A stretch of DNA of 64,000 bases from Cristatella mucedo (lineage: Eukaryota; Bryozoa; Phylactolaemata; Cristatellidae). Numbering within the stretch: position 1 is the first letter of the stretch; each line of letters starts with the position of its first letter. Shown one piece after another: positions 36,330-46,050 of the stretch. The notes under the pieces are model-generated. The model made no database searches. It had not been told where the DNA came from and saw nothing but the letters and a program-made list of their open reading frames with translations. Where the stretch lies: the NCBI GenBank assembly GCA_009760855.2, contig WPIO01000010.1, positions 372,001-436,000 of the forward strand. Direction: 5' to 3'. The position numbers and the translations under genes were made by a program.

Positions 36330-38900
36330 CTATTAACGGCAAGCCAAAACAGAACTAAGGAGCTAGTTAAATTTTTTGCAAGCCACTGCGGAAGACAGCT
36401 CCTAATCTTAGATAGGGATCGGAAGTGATGGCAAGCTGTAGAAGCAGTCTTCTGTATAAAGCTTTCCAAATTTAGGCAGCTGTTGAAAACGAAACCTAAA
36501 TTTCAAGCACATGTGATGGTCGGACGACAGCTTCACCTATTAGAAAAGCAAAACCACGCTTAGGGTGTCCTATGAGCAGCAGTTCAGTTTTATCATCATT
36601 TGATTTCAGGAAGTTTTCCGACATCCAGGATCGAATGTCGGCAAGGCAATCATTCAGTTTATCGGTGGCTGCAGCAGATTCCGACTGTTTGAACGACAAA
36701 TACAGCTGAGTATCGTCAGCATAAAGTGATATCCTATTCCATGGGCCTTAATCACTTTTCCCAGAGGTTGATTGTAAATGGAGAACAGCAAGGGACAGAG
36801 CACGAACCTTTGAGGGACTCCACAGGTGACCCGCCTCTTGAGTGAGACCTAACCCCTACACTACACGGATTGAACACGATCAAACAAGTATGATTTGAAC
36901 CATGCTAGTGCCTCGTCTGCCAGACGGATCGTTTTTCTCAATCGTTCAAGTAGAAAATGGTGATCAATGGTGTCGAAGGCATCTGACAGATCTACCAGAG
37001 CTAGGCAGTGACATGCCGTCGTCGTGTCCGCGTAGAATGTCGTTGTTAACACGGAGGAGAGCAGTCTCAGTGGAGCGCTGCCTCTTGAACCCCGAGTGAA
37101 ACGTTTCTGACATTTCACTCTTTTCAACAATCGGCTGCGTGGCGACAATTTTTTTCAATAACCTTTGACAAGAAAGAAAGAAGGGAAACTGGGCAATAGT
37201 TGGCAAGGGCCTCTGTATCTAATCCAGGCTCTTCAAGTATGGGTCTAACGATTGCCGATTTGAAGGACTTGGGTACGACCCCTTTTTCCAAAGAAGCATT
37301 AAAAATCTCGGCTATGGCAGGGCTAAGTTGTCTACATGCGAAGACCACAGAGGTGATGCTATAGGGTCTTCAGGAGACAAGCTCTTTTTACTAGACCTTA
37401 TTAAGGTAGCTACATCGCATGCAGAAACCTCGGAAAACCTTTTAAGAAAGGTCACAGGTCGTGATTCCACAATTGCTTTACTCGGACGGGCTTTATGAAT
37501 GCACGAATGCGCACAATTTTTTCAGTAAAGAATGCTGAAAACTTTTCAGCTAAGCCGTTAATATTTGGGGATTCAGACTTCTCAGCATGGCCAGTTAATC
37601 TTTTACTGTCTAATAAATCTGTTTTGGGTCCGACTGGCAGGAATTCAGTTTTCGAGTGAAGAAAAAGAAGCCCTGGCTTTTTGAAGCTTCCGGTTGTAAA
37701 CTCGATGTCTTTGAAATTGACTAGATCTGCATCATACCCCGATTTTTTTAAATGACATTCAAGCCTGCGCTTATAACGGTGCATCTTTTGAAGTTTTTTT
37801 TTGTAAATTGAGAGGAATCTCCACGACTCTGTACATGGATAGAGTAAACTGGAGCATGCTTGTCAAGAGCACTCCTGAGTGTCATGTCCACTGCATCATT
37901 GAGGGCATCGAGGCTGTCGGTCGAGTCTGGGTGCAGATCAAGAAGACCTGCATCACAAACAGATTTCAAAAATGTGTCTATGTCAATGCTTTTTAAGTTG
38001 GTCGGAAAATGAGCGAACCTGGCTGTTATTAGGGTTGTCAACGTGAATATTGAAGTCTCCAACAATCAGTAACGGCCTGTCGTACGCAAATTTTTTAAGG
38101 AGGAACTCCGAAAACTCCTCAGTAAACAAGTTTAGACAGCCAGGAGGTCGGTATATCTCAACGGTTTGAGGCATGCCTTTGATGAGGACCTGATTGCAAC
38201 TGATTCAAACGATGGCCCATGCGAAAAACTGCACATCTTACAGCCAAACGACCCACGAACATCAACTGCAACCCCGCCACCAACCTTGTCAGAACGCACG
38301 GACTGATAGAATGAAACCCGGGTGGGGTGGTGTCAGATATACAGCTACTGGAACAAGACGTCATCTACGTTTCGGTAAGCAGAGATGCATCAGGTTCTCC
38401 TCGACCAACTGATCGCGGATGAGTAAGCCCTTGGTTTTTAGCGAGCGGACCTCTAGTGGGCGGAATTTAAGAGGCTGTCCAACAACTGCGCGACGCCGAT
38501 GAAGTAGCTCGTATTGCAGTCGGCGTATAGCCGGCCCGGCAGACGCGGGCCCTTCGAATTTGAGTTGGACCTTAGTAACGGCTGTCGGTCGACGTTTCAC
38601 AACATGCTGAGGGATGGCAGGTGACATACTACCGCAACGAGTACTATTCAGCGCTTTAAACTTACGCGTCGTGGGTTTGATAGCCGAGCTGTTGATAGGG
38701 CGAACGCAGGATGCAGGGAGGTTCTCACTGATTCGCCGAAGGTTCTCACTGATCAGTCGATACCACCCGTCGGTAGGTATCGACTGATGGCGACATCGCA
38801 CCTTATGGTAAGCAGGTCCTGTTTTGCGTAGCTTATCCGAGGACAGCTCATCAATAGTCGAAGATAGCAGCGGAATACTCGAACGTATCACGGAGAAATC
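36330..38900 (-). mobile_element. Decayed CR1/Rex-type LINE with endonuclease and RT, different family from the young LINE
   Basis: Minus-strand remnants in order are: RSLKTKGLLIRDQLVEENL (endonuclease start, near 38430); LLIVGDFNIHVDNP (endonuclease catalytic motif, near 38060); LRSALDKHAPV linker near 37840; FTEKIVRIR near 37530; ANYCPVSLLSFLSKVIEK near 37190; DLSDAFDTIDHHFLLERLR (motif A) near 36960; ADIRSWMSENFLKSNDDKTE near 36610; and LRSCLPQWLAKNL-like sequence near 36390. It has many stops and frameshifts. Both the APE-type endonuclease and the RT are represented, so the original insertion was longer than the young copies. The 3' end is lost before any tail. Confidence 0.85.
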
Positions 38901-38950
38901 AGGTAAAGGTCCACACCACGATAGGAGTCGCCCGAGGCCGCTCTCTAGGA

Positions 38951-38992
38951 CGGGTAGGAAGTCCTACTCTTAAGAGTAGGACTTCCTACCCG
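38951..38992. repeat. 42-bp perfect palindrome with no spacer
   Basis: Positions 38951-38971 are the exact reverse complement of 38972-38992; the centre is CTTAAG. Each arm carries GGGTAGGAAGTCCTAC. It lies about 50 bases beyond the 5' end of the decayed LINE at 36330-38900. Confidence 0.95.
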
Positions 38993-39529
38993 GCCCGATG
39001 CGGACATTTGGAAATCCAGTGTCTACATGGTGCCTGCCAAAGATAAAACTTAAGAACTTCGAATTTTGGGACAACTGACAACTGAACCCGCATCTTTGTG
39101 CATGCGCTTCAACTTTCTATTTCTTTCCGGAATATATGATCCGGGGGGGGAAACACTTTTAAATAGGACAGGACACATGAAAGCTTAAGCGTGGTGTAAC
39201 TAACGGAGTCGCATTTATTTGGCTTTCGACAGTCACGCAGTGAAACTAAACACACTAGCTAAACGGATTAGTTTCGAACACGAAGAGGCGTCGGCCGTTA
39301 GCTGCTAGCCGTAGCCTGAAGTAATCTGCTCAAAAAGGTTGTGGTTTTACAGGTCATCGACTTCGGCCATGCTACAGACTAAGCAGCAGACCGGAGGGTA
39401 ACTGGTTAGCCAATACGAGACGCACAAGCATCAGCAGCACAGCACTCCGTCTAGGTGGTAACGAAATCGCCGCCGAAAGTCACATACGTGGCAGCGGAAC
39501 CGAGCCCTGTAGCGGCACTACTTAACTCA

Positions 39530-40190
39530 CTTTCCTGCGCTGTGCTAAGGTGGAATTTGCAAAAGGCTGCTACCGGCTATGTCGTGGATTTCAACGAGAA
39601 TGACGTCGAGGACTGATATGAGAAAATCCGCGCTTGACGAATACGCAGAGCGGCAGGCTAGCAGTGGTCGCGATCGTGTTAGTAGGCTGCTCTCCGTTGC
39701 CGAGTCGCTCGAGCAGCGCTTGCAGCAGCAGCACGATCGCCACCAGGACGAAATGCGGCGGATCGAGAAAGCGTGCGAGTGCCAGCGACGCCGGTGGGAT
39801 CGCGAGATCCGAATCGCGAGGAAGCGAACATCGACGTCAGCTGAAGAAAATGGCGTGGCAATGCGTTGCAGCATCGGAAGTCTCTCTGCCGGCGTTACAC
39901 GCCGAACAGCGAGCGAGCTGTATGTTGCCGATCGCCTCTTAAATACGAACCACGTGCTGGTAGCCATCATTGCCAACTTCACCTCAGCTGCGGTTCACTT
40001 GACCGCTTTCGACGGCGTGTCGAAGAACTGCAGCTTAGCAGCGAGAAGAGAGAAAGCCATGAGCGGATACAATACAAGCCTACGACCACGTTGGCAGTGG
40101 CACTCGCATGCTCCAGCACTCTGCTCTCTCGCGCCGTATCCATCTGACGGAGAGTGCTGTCGCGTGCTCTACCTATCATGCAACTAGGTA
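39530..40190 (+). pseudogene. Helix-rich coding-like unit A (member of a local family)
   Basis: A 202-codon frame (39579-40187) encodes a charged, probably coiled-coil segment: LDEYAERQASSGRDRVSRLL, SLEQRLQQQHDRHQDEMRRI, EKACECQRRRWDREIR, then LTAFDGVSKNCSLAARREK near residues 142-160. Units at about 43990 and 45400 match it in order and in their key residues but are broken. Nucleotide similarity with the 45400 unit starts upstream of the Met (CACTTTCCTGCG) and continues past the stop (GCAACTAGG), so the repeated unit is larger than the frame. It could be a duplicated gene, an exon array or a transposon-derived repeat. The family is unknown. Confidence 0.4.
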
Positions 40191-41259
40191 TTCCAGTTAC
40201 GAGCTCCATGCATCCAATTTCTCTATACCTGCGAGTGAGCTTTTATTTTTTCTTGAGATTTGGTCAGCCTTGGTTAAATTTCATCTGCCTACGTGATTGT
40301 TAGAATATTTTTCAAGCGCCTTCTATCGAGGCTTCGTTTTCCAAATATATTTGTTTAACAATACAGCTGCTCTGCGACGTATGTCGTCATCACTTGTTAT
40401 TATTTGCGCTCAAATGGAGGCTCTTGAAACTAGCCACGAATAAAGTTTAAAGCTGGGTGAGCTTTTCGTAGTGACGGCGTCTACAAAGCAGCACTGGCGA
40501 ATAAAACTGTCCAGCCATAAGAGTCTTGCGACCAGAAATAGTGAACACGAATGAGATTATGATGAGGCTTTCTTTTAAAGGATCTGTCGCCACGTGGCTG
40601 CGGATGCATCCGGATGCACCGAAGCACTTGAGCTCGGTAGCAACGATACATGCCGCCGACTCGGCGTCGCTAGTTGGCTGGCCTTCAAGCTTATGAAAGA
40701 GGTGATATCCACTAAGAAGGACTGACAAAAAATGCTGTTGTCGACATGAGTTTTGCCAGAAAAAATAGCTAACACAACGGCGATTAGACTTCCTGTGATG
40801 AATCAGTAGGAAACAAATCTGAGAATGCACTGATTTTAAGAAAATTATGCGAAGAACTTTACCTTTTTGTGCGTGCCTCAGTCAGACGAATTTGAAACAG
40901 ACAAACATCGCGACGCATCTGAGGCACTAATTCCAAATTACTACTAGCTATCTGCGCTCTCTTGTAATTTTGTAACTAATGTAAATAATCGCCATTAACT
41001 TTATTCGTATACAAATTTCTCAAGTACTTTCATGGACAGACGTAATCCAAGATTTCAGTAATTCAGGACTCTTGGCGGTCATCCATTTGGAGCGTCAATT
41101 AGTTTTCTAGGGCAAGCGTGAAAAATGTGGCCAAAAATTGGCATAACTCAGTCAGAACTTTGAACAAAAAAATGATTAGGCCATGACTTGCGATCCTACC
41201 CTGCTGCAGTAAGTAGCTACGGTCGAATGGAAGCCTATGTGAAAACGTTTAGTACCTGT
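40191..41259. other. No gene recognised
   Basis: A 127-codon minus-strand frame (40447-40830) has no motif or signal. The rest is AT-rich. Confidence 0.45.
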
Positions 41260-41425
41260 CGTCTCTGGCTCTGGCCGATTAATCGTCTCCCTTAATTGCA
41301 CCCAATTCCTTGGAGACCGTACCGCCGCCTACTAAGCTAACAAGCTTTGAATTCATCAAAACTCATTTAACGTCATCTCCTGATCTGACAAAATTTTTGC
41401 ACTGCATCAAACCCACTCGGAAATA
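41260..41425 (+). mobile_element. Decayed LINE fragment (3' coding end)
   Basis: Holds CCTTGGAGACCGT and CATCTCCTGATCTGAC, matching the last 150 coding bases of the 5260 LINE (FGDRAF ... TSPDLTTF). The middle is scrambled. It abuts the unclassified repeat that starts near 41408. Confidence 0.55.
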
Positions 41426-41640
41426 TCATAGTTTAGTACCATTCACATTCTTAAACCAAGTCTACGCTCGTACTGCCTAAGGAAAATGGAAAGTGCTAAC
41501 AATATTCGCCGGAACTATGGTCAGTGCAAAGTGCCGAGTGGCTTGGAGTCCAACATCAGCCATCCGGGAGATTGTCAACAAACATTGGTAGAGAGGTCGA
41601 AGGAAATACCTGTCACAGATTACTTAGATTGCTCTTGGAT
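41408..41640 (+). repeat. Unclassified dispersed repeat, copy 1
   Basis: Shares with 51668-51900 the ordered blocks CCCACTCGGAAATRTCAT, AGGAAAATGGAAAGTRCTAA and AGTGCAAAGTG. No coding motif. It follows LINE coding remnants, so it may be the 3'UTR of another LINE. Confidence 0.55.
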
Positions 41641-41835
41641 ATCTGCATGCGGCATGTGGCTGTGTTAATGATTAGCGAAGCTGTTTTCTATTGAGGATGA
41701 CCATGTCACCGGCCACTGACGTTGTCTGATACCCGAAAACGTTTGTATTTCACTTTGTCTCAGACGCACAATTATCAGTTTTGCTTGTATTTGACGTGTA
41801 TGTGAGTGAAATACCGACGACTTCTGTGACAGCCC

Positions 41836-41993
41836 TTAAATAAATAAATAAATATAATTCATTTATATAGCGCCCCAAGAGAACTTAATCTCTATTCAGG
41901 CGCTTCACATATGCCTCGGGGCTCGAGCCCACGACCTCAGTCAGACCTTGGTCGGGGCGAGCACCTTAACCGCTAGACCAAACCAGCTCGGCA
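41836..41993 (-). mobile_element. tRNA-derived SINE, family A, young
   Basis: Full-length minus-strand copy with an (AAAT)n tail at 41836-41853. Head, B box and hairpin tail are intact. Its 138-base body is identical to the 27051-27188 copy except for one G/A in the tail (GCGCCCC versus GCACCCC). Confidence 0.9.
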
Positions 41994-41996
41994 TTG

Positions 41997-42150
41997 AGTT
42001 ATAGCCGAGTGGCAGGCGCCTATTCTTTACGGCCCACGTCATGGGTTCAAGTCCTGAAAAAAGCAATACTTTATTGCCCCCTGTAAGCAAGGTGATGATG
42101 GCAATTGCGGTGCTAGAGAAATGAGGCTTTTTTGATCTGATAGCCTTTAT
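41997..42150 (+). mobile_element. tRNA-derived SINE, family B, abutting a family A SINE
   Basis: A box TAGCCGAGTGGCAGGCGC resembles a Ser/Leu-type tRNA. B box is TCATGGGTTCAAGTCCT. Body: ACTTTATTGCCCCCTGTAAG, and GAGGCTTTTTTGATCTGATA near the end. It begins within three bases of the head of the minus-strand family A SINE (ends 41993). Confidence 0.65.
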
Positions 42151-43989
42151 TTTAACTTTTACCGTGCAATTTACGGTAGCTGCCATTTCTTGAAACGTTC
42201 AGAGTAGCCAGGTCCTCCTGCATTTCCAAAGCTCGCTATGGTACTAGGTTTGAGGGTATCATGTCTACTCTACTCGTATTACCTTGCTTGCTAAGTACTT
42301 TACTGCATTTTGACTAATATGCCGCTGCTTAGTAGGAAAACACCAATACAAGAGAACCAGCTGTGCCTAGGACAACCGATCAGAGAAGGGTTATCGTAGC
42401 TGGCCAAAGTAGTGACCAACCAAAGCGAAGCCATATCTGAATCGTTTGCGAAAGCATATTTACCTCTGGGCGATGGACAGACGTGTGCGGTCATGGCTCC
42501 CGGGCACCGATTGTGGCTGACCCTGATGATATGGCCAAGCTCGGGCTGTGTCCTATGACCGCGGCTGTCGGGCTCGATTGAAAAGCACACTACTGTGAGA
42601 ATCAATGCTCGTGCTTTGGCAGAGCTCTTCCAGAAATATGAATCTAGTCGCAATAATAAATCACTTTGTATTGAGCTATCGGAGACTTGAGTCTCTTTCC
42701 ACGCGCATTATATATACTGTAACTATATGCATTTGCACCAGCCTAATCATCCGACCTCCCTGCTCCTCAAGTGTGCTCTTGCACAATTGGCTCATCGCTG
42801 GAGCCAAAAGAGGCCAGAGCATTTATCTATATGGTAAGCATACATGCATACAGATGATATGTTGATAATGCTCTTTTTAAGAATGCATGCTCACAATCAC
42901 GCGTGCAATTGTACATGCACAAGCATGCTAGTGGGCGTGCAGATGCACAAAAACACGTGCGTGCGTGCACACGAACAGGCGAACACGCATACAAAGATGC
43001 AGGCACAGACAGCCAGGCTGAATAAGACACAGACCTGCATACAGGCCAACGCATGTGCAGATGAACACACGGGCAAATGCACACACACTCACACACACAA
43101 ACACACACACACACATAGATGCACGTATACATAAATCTAGACGTTCGCGGATATACTCGCCTCTTCAGATGCAAACACACACAGGCGCACATGCCGATCA
43201 CGCACATATTTACAGAATTTTGACCAAAAATTAATGTTTGCACTAATGCCTTTTTGCAGTTTCTTGGAGTGGTGATGCTTACTGCCACACAGCTGCCGCC
43301 TTAAACATGCTATCTTTTTGCAATAAGCTAATAATCAAGTTTCTGTATTTTTATCAATCAATTCGAACCAAAGACTCTTCTCTAGACTCAACATCTTCTA
43401 CACCAGCCAATTGAAGCTCAGAGCCGATCTGCCTAGGCTGCTGCTTATTTGGGGCAGTGGCCCTGTTCCCACCCATGCCAACTCAGCTCATTAATGCTCT
43501 CTCATTCTTAAAACAGGAGCATACGACAGTTTCTGTAGGCGCATATAGGGTTCAATAGCCCAATGCCTTCTCAGCGGTGAATAATCGAAGGTATCCTACT
43601 CATTTGCCACCGCTGGTCATAGATGCCGCCCAAGAACCGCTCCATGCAGTGGCGCTGCTCTTTCCGACTGACATTGCAAGTGTACGGCATTCTACGGTGG
43701 AAGTCGGATTTTGGGCTTGACGGCACCGATTGACATTAAAGATTTGAGGCGTCATCTGAAGAGATCAGATCTGAGGCGGCATTGGAAGAGAGCGGTTCTC
43801 TTCAGGAGCAAACCATCAAAAATGAGGGTGCAGCTTTCGGCTACAAACGCATTCATTACGCAAGGTCCTCACGACACGAGAGACAAGGCTGAGGGAGTGG
43901 ACGCACTTTCGTGTGTAGTGTTAGAGTTTATAATGCAACGGGCTTCCAAATGTATAGCGGGAGCAATCGGTCGTAGTAGGCAAGAACAA
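42151..43989. other. No gene recognised outside the CA-rich array
   Basis: Frames across 42827-43288 come from the CA-rich array. 43711-44001 starts with a direct repeat (CATCTGAAGAGATCAGATCT / GGCATTGGAAGAGAGCGGTT) and leads into unit B. Confidence 0.4.
42840..43200. repeat. Imperfect CA/TGCA-rich array
   Basis: Degenerate CACA, GCACA and CATGCA sequence with a purer (CA)n core at 43081-43116. Cys-Val-rich frames on both strands here are products of it. Confidence 0.85.
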
Positions 43990-44480
43990 CTTCAAGCATG
44001 AGCCCCAGAGCTGCCTACTTGTCTGAGGAGCATTTGCTGCACCATCGCGATCGCCATCTGGACGATCTGCGACTGATACGAGGGAGATGGCGAGCGAAAA
44101 CAAGCATTAAAAGCCGAAGCCAAAGCGCAGCACTCTGTCGCATGATTGGCAAGCTCGCAGAGATCGTCCAAAGCGTATGAGCCGCATATGCCTGCCGCCG
44201 CCGAACAACTTTCAAAAACGAGCTGCTTGCCGACGTCCGAAATTGCAAACGCAACTTTCACTCGCAGTCATTAAGAGAGCTTTCGACGACGTGAAAAAAC
44301 TCCAGGACAAATTCCAATCGACGAGGACAAAGCGACGAGCGGTCGACCGACAGCTTTGGAACTCGTGTGCGAAACTCTTAGCCCCACTTGATCAGCACGC
44401 TCCTCAGCTGTGCGCGTGCCCGCTGAGACGTGCACGGCGGAGACCACTTTCCTGCATTCCTCCAGACCGTATTTAGCGAT
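43990..44480 (+). pseudogene. Helix-rich coding-like unit B (broken)
   Basis: Frame 43998-44180 has HHRDRHLDDLRLIRGRWRAK, matching HDRHQDEMRRIEKACE of unit A. After a frameshift near 44180, frame 44177-44476 has IKRAFDDVKKLQDKFQSTRT, matching LTAFDGVSKNCSLAARRE. The order and spacing follow unit A. Two frames and the stops upstream (near 43970) mark decay, or splicing that I cannot see. Confidence 0.35.
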
Positions 44481-45124
44481 GCCAGATGCATCCGGAACTT
44501 GCCGGAATTTAGGAGAAATTTCGCCGTCCAGAGACACCTCATTTTCAGCAGGACGTTCAAAGCTACAGCTTTGCTTTTGTGCCATGCCCGGATCATTGGA
44601 GACCGATGCCTAATTGTACCAATTGCAATTTTTATTTTTTTGTGGCACAGCTTCTTTCTTAACGTTTTATATTACCAAATAAAATGCTAATAAAAACAAC
44701 TGCCCCTTTATGATAATCTCTCGGCAGTCGGATCCATGTGCACTTCCACTAGCGCTGTCGCTATCAATACTAGCAACAGAGCTACGTGGAACTTTGCGGC
44801 GTATTCGTAGGGGGGAATCATCAATGCAAGACTGACAGAGCAGAGGAATTATGCCCGCATTTTGCCAGCAAAAAATTACGAAAATGGCCGTGACTGCTTC
44901 TCCGTTGAAGGATCAGAGGGCATGGCTTGGAACATGCGATGAAGAAGCGTAGTAAAGTGCGAAGGATCGAAGCTGAGTCGGGCTTCACTAGTTAAAGTTA
45001 AAGCTTTCGAACCACGGACAACGAAAGTCAAGTTCTCGTCGAGATTATTTCAGCAGCCACATTCGTCTCGCACAACGAGGATACCTCCGCCAGCGACAAC
45101 GCCTCCTCGACGAGCAAGTTGATG

Positions 45125-45318
45125 ATCACTAACCACATTTACATGCTGACCCTGTGCATGTCACCCCTAACCATGTTATTCATTTTGTTTGTTTATCAAG
45201 CATGATATTACTCACCATTCAATTGCATTTCCCTTTGCAGCAAATGTAAAGCGCCTGAGATAGATTGAGTTCTCTGAGGGCACCTTATCATGTGCATTAT
45301 TATTATTATTATTATTAA
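45125..45318 (+). mobile_element. LINE 3'UTR and tail, solo
   Basis: About 190 bases nearly identical to the 3'UTR of the 5260 and 62101 LINEs (CTGACCCTGTGCATGTCACC, TTCATTTTGTTTGTTT, then the hairpin tail and (ATT)n). It contains no coding sequence. It sits directly before one of the helix-rich repeat units (about 45400-46050). Confidence 0.85.
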
Positions 45319-45399
45319 GTTTTTGAGATGAGAGTAGCACTTCTGGCTACGAGTGCCTCCGTGACGAGAGGTCGTCAGGAGACGAGCGAATGCGCGGTG

Positions 45400-46050
45400 G
45401 CACTTTCACTTTCCTGCGAAGCATCAAAGTAGACTTGGCCAAGGTCTTTCGCTGTCACGGAGTGCGACGGCAACAATTTCGAAGGCGCAAATGAGCAATG
45501 CTGGACGTGAATAACTACGCTGTGCGGCGGGCATGATCGCGTTCACCGATTTCTAACAATTACCAAGTCGCTCAAGGGGCGTCTGCATCCAAAGCAGCAA
45601 TCGCCAACTTGACGAGCTGCGTCTGATCGAGGGTGCCTGCGAGCTTAAGCAACGCACATGGCGCCGAAGATCCAAATCACACGATTTTCTGCGACTACTG
45701 TTTCGCAGCATAAGCAAGCTAGCATAGCAGCTATCATATATAACGCCGAGAAACGAGCGAGCTGCCCGCTGTGGTCGCACGACTCTCTAAAGTGCACCGG
45801 ATGCTGACGTCTACAGCTGCAAGCGCTACTTCACCGGTTGTCCCACTGAACGCTTTCGAAGGATTCCAGAAAAACTTCCACACAGTAGAAAACGAGAGAA
45901 TGCTACGCGCAAATGAACGACCTCCTCAGATCGCGTACGCAGCACGCTTGATGACTTGCAGCCCCTCCGTCACGCTCACGTGCTCGAGCACCCATCCAGT
46001 GGTGACTGTTGTGATGCATTCGTCCACGTAGCAACTAGGAAAGCACAAAG
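45400..46050 (+). pseudogene. Helix-rich coding-like unit C (broken)
   Basis: Out-of-frame pieces read NNYAVRRA, RQLDELRLIEGACELKQRTW (45597-45657) and PLNAFEGFQKNFHTVENERM (45844-45903), paralleling EYAERQA, HQDEMRRIEKACECQRRRW and HLTAFDGVSKNCSLAARREK of unit A. Stops and frameshifts separate them. It is preceded by a solo LINE tail (45125-45318). Confidence 0.38.

Noticed and set aside
41930..41993. tRNA gene
   Set aside because: The A and B boxes are present, but no cloverleaf acceptor and anticodon stems close. The sequence is repeated with a LINE tail, so it is a SINE head.
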